Below are positions 55,901 through 64,000 of a DNA stretch of 64,000 nucleotides, piece after piece. The first letter of the stretch is position 1; each line of letters begins with the position of its first letter. The notes under the pieces are model-generated. The model ran no database searches, was not told where the DNA came from, and worked only from the letters and a program-made list of their open reading frames with translations. Source of the stretch: Tethya wilhelma (Eukaryota; Porifera; Demospongiae; Tethyida; Tethyidae); NCBI GenBank assembly GCA_964030475.1, contig CAXIPT010000026.1, positions 1 through 64,000 on the forward strand. Reading direction: 5' to 3'. The position numbers and the translations under genes were made by a program.

Positions 55901-58900
55901 TGGAGGTCATCTTAGCTGAGTGTTGAAGTTCTTCATTTTGAGCTTCTATTGTGAACACAATTCCAGGGTCATCATCTCCTTCAGTGTCTGGACCAACAAC
56001 ATTCACAGGGGTCAAAGACTGAGGGGGCGTATTGGTATTGTTGTCCAAAGTATCATCATGTGGTGGGCTTGATGAGAATACTGCATCATCACTGATAGTG
56101 GGAGATGACACCTGAGGATTGAGTTTGTTTGGTTTACAAGTAGGTTCTTTTGAGTGAGTGTCACTAACGGATGGAAATGCAGAAGGAAAGACAAATTTAC
56201 TCACATCAGACGAGCTAGGGGTTGAAACATCATCTATCAACAAACTATTTACACTTAGTTCCTCCACTGGATTAGGCATTGCAAGAGAACTGCCTGTGCT
56301 CATCTTTCCTGTAGGAAGAGAGCCATTGCTCTCATTCTGGGGGAATGCTGTGCTTGTATCAAAGGGGGAAAACCTAGGGACAGAATCCTTCTCTGTTGAG
56401 CTATTTTGTTCAATAAACAGGTTTAAGGAGGAATGAATTACAGTGTGGAGTTCAATACCATCTGAGTTCCATGGTGGCTTAGACAATGTCTGATAACCAT
56501 CCTTCATTTCAGAAGCCAAGGACTGGAGAAGATCCTCTGTCAGTGCACCAATACTCGAGTTCTCAAGTCCAGAAGTAGAATCAACAATGTTGACATTGTT
56601 AACTGAGCTTACAGCTTGGTCGAAATCACTCTGGAAGGGACTATCGAATTCCTCACGTAATTCTTGAAGACTCCTATTGCATTTCTCGTTGTGGATTGTA
56701 CCTGCAACAGAACTTGTTAACCCTTTGCTGAGTTCATTCTGGTGCTCTAATGGACTTTCATGCTCATCATGCATTGCTTCTTCAAGGCTGTGTACAGTCT
56801 GAGTATTTTGGAGAGCAGCATCAAGAGCATTACCACTGTTAGATCTCATTACGTTCACCTGAAGGCTTTCTTTAGTGGATCTGCCATCATAAGATATGAC
56901 AGTAGGTGTATTGGCATGGGATTGAATGTTCTCAGTAGCTAATGACTCCAAGGAAAAGCTATTATCACTAAATATCCCGCTGCTAAATGTCCAAGTTTTG
57001 TTGAAGATGAACGGTTCACTGCCATTAGATTGGCTCTCTTGCTTCCATGGCTGAATAGAGTTCTGAGATTGTGATGCAACTGAAGGTTCAGTACGTCTAT
57101 GATCTTTGCTTACATTCAGTGGAGAAGCTCCTTCATATGTCATAGCCCGTACAGACTGGGTAGTCACATCATATGGACTAGACAAAGATGAATACTCATT
57201 AGGAAAAGTATAGAGTGACCTTTCAATTGCTTCAGATGAGTTAAAATCAGGAAAACTTTGTCTAACACCTTTATCAGCACTCCATAAACTACTAGTACTC
57301 ATAATTTTTGACTCAACGCTGGGTGTGTGTGCAGCCATCAGGATTCCTCCACCACTCCCCCATACAGAACTAGGAAGGTTACTTGTACTGTCTATTACTT
57401 CTTGGTTTTCTTCAAGAACAGGTTTTAGTTCCTGAAATGCTTGAGCACTTTGTGTCCTTCTCATTGGATCAGAATTGCTCAAAAGTTTCTTTTTCATCTC
57501 TGAATTATGCGTACTAGCAACACTGTACAAAATATGGGCACTTTGCGTTCTCTCCCAAGTGTATTGCTGAAGTGAAGGTTGTACCTTTTGAATTACCGAT
57601 TGAGGAGCATTATTGGGTTCCAAATGATGCCCATCATAAGCACCCACTTCTTCTGGAGAGCTCTTCATAACAGCATCTCCAGGTTGAACTATTTGAATTT
57701 GAGGGTTAGTAGTGAGCATGGGTTCAACAGAGTCAAGTAGCTCAAGTTCTTCAGATGAGTCCCACTGTACATCACATAAATCTGATTTAACCACATCTGT
57801 GCCACAATCTCTTTTCTCTTCAGTTTTCTTAATTTTATTCTTCTCCTTTTCCTTCTCGCCTTCGTGACCACCCCTACGAGGTGAACTATGTCTCTTTCTG
57901 GAAACTTTTGGAGAAGGTGGTTGTGCTTTTTTTTTCATCCTAGAGCCAACTTGCTGTTGCTGTTGTATATTTTCAACTTTATTTTTGTTTGGATCATCAT
58001 TTATCACTGACTTTCGTTTATGAGAGTCAGCACTATCTTTACTGACTCCACGGGAATCTTTGCTCACAGGTTTATTCTCCTTCAATGTTCGATTATGATG
58101 AGTTCCAGATGGTGGTGAGGGCTTTCTACGATCAGAGTTACTGTTACTAGGTCCTTTAATTTGTTTGCTGCGATCCTTCCTATCACCTTGTTCAATGTGA
58201 TTGTCAATGTTACGACCTTTAGCTTCTCTACGACTGGAATTTGAAGAAGTGGTCCTGAAGGAATAAAATCAGCAACAGTAAATTAGTGAGGCATCACTTT
58301 CAAAACATTCAGAGGTGCATTGTAAATTAATTCCAAACTATACACATTCAACATTAAATTCCCAAACCAAACTCTACCCTGTTTGTTTCTTACTTCGTAC
58401 GGTCACTACTAATAGCCCTATCATGATCTGTGAGAGTAGAAGGTTTCTCAGAAGGAGGATGGCTGTGTAAGATGGACTCCAAGCTCACTTGATGATCATA
58501 TTTCTCCAGCATTCTTTCAATCTTTTGCTTTGAGACACCATGAATATTCCTCCTAGTAGAGAAAATAAGGTATACACAGTAAAGTACATTCGGTGGGGCT
58601 CAAAAGTCTATTCACAAACCTTGATCTTTTCTAAGTATTTATAGTATCTTTATTACAGTATATATTTACTTCAAAAGTGACAGATCAAAAGCATTTACCA
58701 ACTACTGTATCTATCCAAAATGAATGCACCTAATCTACATAACCATTGGCACCATTGGGCACTCTACCAGAATGCACGAAAAAAAAAAATACAAGACACA
58801 CTGGTCAGTGAGGCAGATATAACTAACAGTGGCGTTGGAACGGTAGACCAAGCTGTCAGGCTGCTCAGACTTGGGTGACAACACTAGCCAGCTACACGAA

Positions 58901-61900
58901 AAAATCTGCACATGCATACTGTGGTACTTACAAGTAATAGTAATGGTATTATGCGAAAATCTGTGTGGAATATACAGTGCTCCTGAGCAAGAGAGCAATA
59001 TTTTGTATTTTGGACATTTCTGGGAATATATAGAAAAAGGTTAATTCTAAATGGACTGTAATGGTATAATTATTAATAAGGATAATTTTCAGGCCCATAT
59101 CCAAAATTTGGGGGTGTGGTCACATTTCCTGTTTGTTCAGCTGCCTGTTTTAACAGAGGTTGTTTACATTTTTGTTAGGCACATTAAATGCTAACTAATA
59201 CTAGTTAAGAGCCAAGACTATGTCAGAGTAAAGATACCTGTTAGTAGTTACTTTGACTCTGATTGTAATGATTATCTTGAAACTATCAGTGTGTAGGAAG
59301 CAAAATTACATCAATTATACAACCAAAATTGTTAAGCACATTATTTGCACACACCTTTGAGTTAAGAAGTCAGACTTGGCTAACACAGTGGAAAGTTATG
59401 GAATTTTAGTTGCAACTATAAACCTTATGCTTTAAGCTTCACATTGGCAGATGAAACAAGCTTCTTTGCAACTCTTTCCAACTTCATCAATTCTTATGAT
59501 GTCATCAGTCCACGTGATTACTTTGAATGATGTCACTAGCCACAAAAGTTCAAAGTCCAAAGCTAGTACCTAAGCTTGTGAGTGTAAACATGCCTGTGCT
59601 AAATGGATGGCAGCTGAGCTCTCTTTGGTGTGGTATCGTTCTAGTTGCTGCAGTAGAAACCTCAATAGTATTCATCACTAAACCTCAACACAGTAGCAAA
59701 CTACACTCCCATATACTATGAAAACAGTACCTTGGTAACATATAAGCCTCAATTCGCGTGCGTGCATATAGTTATTACATAATTACATAAATTCATGAGT
59801 AGGGAACAGCTGTGATGTCACAATGTGGAGTACTAAATAATGGAAGCATACTGGTTTTCATAAACTCTAATAAATGTGAGTACTTTTGTAATTTAAGTCA
59901 TGTTAACCCTTTTTTGTATGTATTTCAAGATAACAACTAGGTCTAAGCAAAAAAATATGAAAACTAAAAATATTGCTCTCTTGCTCAGGAGCACTGTATA
60001 CAAACAGGTAAATGAGGTTTTTTCATTGGTGTTGTAACTGACATCTTGAATCAATGATGCACAATAAGCACATACATGTACTTTCAAAACAAAATAAATA
60101 CCTTGCAAGCTCATTACTTTTAAACCTCCATGGAGTATCAGCTTCCAGTATATCCACACCGTAGCCACACTTTAACGCCTAAATTTTCAAAGTAATACTA
60201 TTCATTATCCTCAATCACAGTCTACAATCAATTTGTGAAAAAGGAATGACCATGCATGCACATTGTAGTTAAACTACAGTACATATCAATAGTGCTAAAT
60301 CCTAATGAATATGAAACAAGGAGGGTAGGTATATCAGCTTGATATACGTCACTTCAGGCTTGTTCGGTAGTGTATGGCTTTGGATCTACATCTGGCAATG
60401 TATACATGCACAGCTGCTTTAGCGGTTAATTCAGTTTGATTCAAATTCTATCATGACCTGGAATTATACTTTTAGCAGTTAATATGGAAACAAGTATATA
60501 CACAAGTACAAACATTCAAGTTTGTATGTCTTCCCTCACCAGATGAATGTAGGGCTTCATCTCCCAGGTAATAGTATTAGTATTATCAATAATAACTGGA
60601 GATTTGCCAACTTCCATTGCTGCTTTTGCTGGAGAAACAAACAGTACCACAGTAACAAGTTGATTCATTTTTTGTAGCACTGTTGTATATATGCTGCAAG
60701 CTGTACGGACTGCTTACATACTTTTTGTATCTACTTCCATGCTTAAAGTACATGTATGTACTCTACAGCAAATACAAACATGCACAAGCACAATGACATA
60801 GTACCTTTCATTTTGTTCTTCTCGTGGAACTCAGTCAGTTTACTGGAATCAAAAATATACCTGAAAGAACATAATATTTCGTGTGAACAATATTCAGAAC
60901 TAGTACCAATACATAGAAAGTACACAACCCTACTAGAATGCCAATGATAGACACCAAAACTAACTTTGGCAATTCATAAGCAAGGAGCGTGGCTCGCGTG
61001 GCTCCTTGCTTGTGTATGAAGTATACTGATGTTTACTGCAGATACATGAAAGCAAAGGCATCTGCATAATAATGACTGGGTTGCCCAGCAGTGAAAGGTT
61101 ATATATTATATTGATGATAATTAATTATAACCATTCCTGTGTGCACCCAGTACTACCGTACTGGGAATTATGTGACCATGTGGTTTCTTTTGGCACTAAC
61201 TATTAGCATGAACAAACTGTTTGTACTTTGCAAGCTCTGAAGTGACTTACTGTCCACCCACATAGAAGAAGTCATCAGTCGAACAAATCACACCATCCTT
61301 ACCAACTAGAGTCCTGCAGCAAAGGAGACCATACTTGAAATACAGTGAACAAGGGATGTAATCATAGTACTTTAGATAATATTATAATTCAGCCTACAAT
61401 TCCAAATGATACAGGCTCAAAATAAGGCAGACAAAGCAGGAATGGAGAGTTTGGAAGATGTTATATCATGCCAGAATGATGAATGGATGTAGTAATTAAC
61501 AAAGAAAGAAAATTCACTAAAGTTAATAGCCAATATCGCAGGCTCTTTCCTCTGACTTTCACTCATAGTAAGCAAGGGGAGAGCCTGGTCAGAAATATCA
61601 TGTGAATGAAGGTAGACGTGACCTCTGCAGTGAACATGCCCAGTAAGTACAACTCTGCAGTTTACAAGTTCAAGGACATGTCTATCCTCATGTCTGCTGG
61701 GAAAAAGGCTATACTGTATAGCTAGAAAATATTGACAGGGATTTTAAATTCACAGCTTGACTGTCAAGTCCAAATTGTTAAATTTAAACCCGGTAATATT
61801 CTGGCAGCTCTATATACATGTACTATGCAAACGCACAAATCTTCGAATTTAAATTCACCAATATTTTTATTTTACTTTTTGCAGAGCAAATCCTTAAATT

Positions 61901-62950
61901 TTGACTGTCAATATTTCCAGCTATATGGTAAGTTAATGCCTTGTTTACATGTGCTGTACAATCAGAATTACCTGGCTAAAGTTGACTTTCCACTTCCTGG
62001 TAGCCCACGTAAAATGATCAATTTCTTGGAAGCATCGCCATCAATTATGCTAACTGTTTTACTCCCTGACGTTGATACTTTAGGTTGAGTAAGCGTAGTG
62101 TGTTTTGCTTCAGAGTGTGTTGGATCACTTTGTGATCTCTCAGGAACAACTAGATTGCTACGAACACTTTCAGTATTCCTTGAAAATTCAGCACCACTGC
62201 TTACAACAAACTGAGTAGGCCAATTGTCAGTTCCATTAGTCCTGGTTGCTTCCACAAAAGTATGATCTTTTGAGTTTGAATGTGGTATAACTTGTTCTTT
62301 GTGTATTGGGTATCTTGAGGTAGCAGGAAGTTTATAGGAATCAGTATGTGAAAGTGGGACAGCAAAGGGAGGTGGAGGGGCCATCCATGATGGGTAAGGA
62401 TCCTGATCTCCTAATCCATATACATAGCCACCGTTACCTCCGCCAGATTTTCCAGAATAGAGAGGCTGAAAGTAAGGACTAGGATTTACTTCGGGGCGCA
62501 CAGAACCAACACTACCACCAGGTATTGGGTGATAAAAGTTGCCAGTATGTGAAGAACCTGATAAATTTGAGGGAATAGAGGAAGTCTGAGCTACGTGAGT
62601 AAGTTGATGAGAGCCTCCTAACTGAGTAGGTTGATTAGACGACAAAGATATTGACTTAGGGGTGGTGTGTTGTAGTGCAATAACACGCTCCTGATGTTTA
62701 TGTTTCTGTTGTTGCTCTCTTTGAGGCTGTTGTTGCTGTGGTTTGTGTTGCTGCTGCCGCTGTACCCATTTTTCATGAGACTGTTGAGGTAGCTGTTTTG
62801 ATGGTAGAGTTCTATTTGCTTTGTCACGGTAATGCTGAGTACTGCGAGCAGCGGCAGCATACTGGAGGGGTGATGGGAGGCTAGGAAACTCCTGATGGCT
62901 GGGTAGCACTGACTCATTCAGTTGTAACAACTTTTCCACTGTAGCATCAA
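45518..62950 (-). CDS. N4BP2: N4BP2-like protein (CUE - P-loop kinase - DUF1771 - Smr)
   Basis: Exons on the complement: 62950-61972, 61313-61251, 60860-60805, 60628-60540, 60178-60102, 58552-58394, 58254-53164, 53033-52948, 52799-52751, 52177-52084, 51279-51207, 50723-50611, 50501-50317, 49957-49803, 49745-49678, 46973-46879 and 45670-45518. All are GT-AG with matching phases. The first exon starts inside a CUE helix ([13 protein letters not shown]), so the 5' end lies beyond 62950. Next come a Gln/Pro linker, kinase P-loop [35 protein letters not shown] and [16 protein letters not shown]. The Ser-rich giant exon has a CUE-like [20 protein letters not shown]. Then come CUE-like [24 protein letters not shown]1771 ([24 protein letters not shown]) and Smr ([32 protein letters not shown]). 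Human N4BP2 binds NEDD4 and BCL3 and has polynucleotide kinase and nicking activities; the function here is inferred from domains. The giant exon carries a frame-breaking duplication. Confidence 0.9.
46974..49677 (-). other. Large N4BP2 intron filled with repeats
   Basis: Holds a MULE-MITE right half (about 47440-47512), a GCACCAAGGTGC repeat (47757), palindromic element E4 (47871-48964), and two copies of a unit with GTGTGGCCTCGAAGCTTAG (49120, 49275). It also holds the inverse of the 5.1-kb repeat, with the motif CTGCGCATGCGCACCAAGGG (49468). No gene on either strand. Confidence 0.65.
47871..48964 (+). mobile_element. Palindrome-bearing (GAA)n element, copy E4
   Basis: Foldback unit 47871-48139, interior AATAACGCACACTTATCTAC near 48447, a GAA run at about 48700-48746 (the longest of the four), and terminus CCCAGTACTACCGTATTGGG at 48945-48964. 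It lies in an N4BP2 intron. Confidence 0.7.
52234..52620. mobile_element. Pogo-like MITE in an N4BP2 intron
   Basis: TACAGTAGACCCTCAATTAT at the left and ATAATTGAGGTTCTACTGTA at the right, with TA borders. The inner part has an AACCATAGATGATACAGTAC/GACTATATCATGTATGGTTA inverted pair (about 52550-52597). Non-coding. Confidence 0.75.
53507..57371 (-). repeat. 1936-bp tandem duplication inside the giant N4BP2 exon
   Basis: 53507-55442 and 55443-57371 are two head-to-tail copies at an offset of exactly 1936 bp, differing at only a small number of scattered positions. 1936 is not divisible by three, so after the upstream copy the frame runs into [18 protein letters not shown] and stops at 55377. 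The downstream copy is open only if entered in the other frame. Short similarity (GACT-GGCC) lies at the junctions. Confidence 0.92.
58555..60101 (-). other. N4BP2 intron containing a TIR element
   Basis: Between the exons at 58552 and 60102 the sequence is non-coding and dominated by the element at 58971-60000. Its interior shows no transposase or other conserved frame. Confidence 0.6.
58971..60000. mobile_element. 1.03-kb element with about 35-bp perfect terminal inverted repeats
   Basis: Left end TATACAGTGCTCCTGAGCAA GAGAGCAATATTTT; right end is its exact inverse, finishing GCTCAGGAGCACTGTATA. The element core probably runs CAGTGCTCC to GGAGCACTG with a TA target site, as in Tc1/mariner-type MITEs. 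No open frame of transposase size. Confidence 0.8.
60967..61015. repeat. Short perfect hairpin in an N4BP2 intron
   Basis: AAGCAAGGAGC and GCTCCTTGCTT form an 11-bp stem around GTGGCTCGCGTG. Function unknown. Confidence 0.6.
61128..61185. repeat. Orphan terminus of the palindromic element family
   Basis: CCATTCCTGTGTGCACCCAG then TACTACCGTACTGGGAATTA, the same end as E1-E4 but with no foldback unit nearby. The flank GGGAATTATGTGAC also follows E3 at 45478. Confidence 0.55.
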
Positions 62951-64000
62951 CTGTAAGGGGAGAAGTTAGTTTTTGTAGCGCTACTTGCAACATCGGGTAC
63001 TCTTATCACTAATCAAATGTAATAGAGATGGTGAAGTAGCATGTATAAATTAATGTGTTTGTTCTATGTACATCTCAAAAAATGGTAGTAGTTAGAGAGT
63101 TTATAATTAAATATAAAAGGTATTACAAATCGGAAGTGGATAGTACCAGTTAACAATTATCTTAACCTTCACTTCAAGTATGTTTACTGATTATATAGGT
63201 AAATCAAACTTTAAGCTAATCACATTGTGCTGATTCCTCTCCTACCCTACCTCCCCCCACCCCACACACACGCACCATACCAATTTTATTGAAACTGATA
63301 CTGTATGTCCCTTCTTATTAAAATTTCTGAAAGAAACCCTGCAGGGGCAGATCTGAGGGTTTAGTCTAACACCCTCTGTATGTGCAATGCATGCTCTAAG
63401 AGATAATTAATAAAAAGCTCATGTATACTTGTCACAACTGAACACTTACATACATACACTTATACTCCCAACATGATCTCACTCAGCCTCGCCCACTTAT
63501 GCTATTATTAAGGGGCGGTCCCTCTTATCATGCTGCAGCCTTGATCCCAGGCCCCCTCCCTTTAGCTTTTTTTGCAAGGAGGGTTTGTACATAGTCTATG
63601 GATTAACAATTTACTGAAAAGTCTAGGCATGAGGCCTCGAGACTAGTGCAGCTATCACGACAGCGAAAAATGTGTCTTACTAGCATACAACACTAAACTA
63701 TAGGTATTCCTGTGAGAATCTTATTTAATGAATTTCTCCAAGTTACCAAAATTCACTCCGCAACAAGCTTGCAATACAGTTAGCTACAGACTGTTGCTTA
63801 ACTTTATCGTATAAAAAGCTTTCCCAATCCATTTTTGCAAGGAAAGCACGTACGGTGCATAAGCATCAGCACACTCAAATAGTATGCACACTGAACAAAC
63901 AATACAACATACAATTGTCCAAAAGACCATTACGAGGTCCAGCCACTATGTATGACGTCATGTTCATCGAGCACAGTCTACTGAACTTCTAAGATGTATT
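62951..64000. other. Upstream flank or intron of N4BP2; no exon recognised
   Basis: The acceptor CTTACAG (complement of about 62951-62957) implies an upstream exon with the rest of the CUE domain, but I could not find it up to 64000. A GATCCCAGGCCCCCTCCCTT motif near 63543 resembles a degraded MULE-MITE end. 63843-64000 is a copy of the 43.4-kb dispersed repeat. Confidence 0.5.

Overview
The window is nuclear DNA from an animal, most likely a sponge or another early-branching metazoan. Two conserved animal genes are present, N4BP2-like and COP1-like, both on the minus strand. Their introns are small and GT-AG, and the intergenic space is saturated with transposons. The lineage is inferred from gene style and repeat content, because I could not run a search. 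Three single N bases (20202, 34672, 38496) sit exactly where long inverted or direct copies stop, so they look like assembly joins.

Layout. 66-4291 (+): 3' part of a gene that fuses a RecQ-type helicase to a Mutator-like (MULE) transposase and a Ulp1/C48 cysteine protease. It is followed at 4521-4885 by an array of a 17-nt motif in alternating orientation, and then by a fragment of a different C48 protease on the other strand. 5.1-12.1 kb: repeats, including nested palindromic (foldback) elements and a short Helitron. 12.3-16.3 kb and 22.3-26.3 kb are paralogous segments: a 31-bp minisatellite, a shared unique tail, and a copy of the last exons of COP1. Each copy has been hit by different elements, so each serves as the empty-site control for the other. 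26.66-27.94 kb (-): the seven C-terminal WD40 exons of COP1, without the 5' half. 28.57-30.10 kb (-): an intact intronless 509-codon gene with a P-loop NTPase and a C-terminal nuclease-like region of the Crinkler/RHS type. A truncated inverted copy lies at 33.8-34.67 kb. 31.4-31.7 kb: a broken Crypton/DUF3504-like exon. 35-45 kb: MITEs (pogo-like, MULE-like and others) and palindromic elements carrying (GAA)n tracts.

45.5-62.95 kb (-): a 17-exon N4BP2-like gene. In order it encodes the end of an N-terminal CUE domain, a P-loop polynucleotide-kinase-type domain, a very large Ser-rich exon with an internal CUE-like motif, a further CUE-like motif, DUF1771 and an Smr nuclease domain. Its large exon holds a 1936-bp, nearly identical tandem duplication that is not a multiple of three and so breaks the frame as assembled.

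The most unusual points are the helicase-transposase-protease fusion with its alternating motif array, two Helitrons whose precise A^T insertion can be read from empty sites inside the same window, the Crinkler-type gene, and the out-of-frame duplication in N4BP2.
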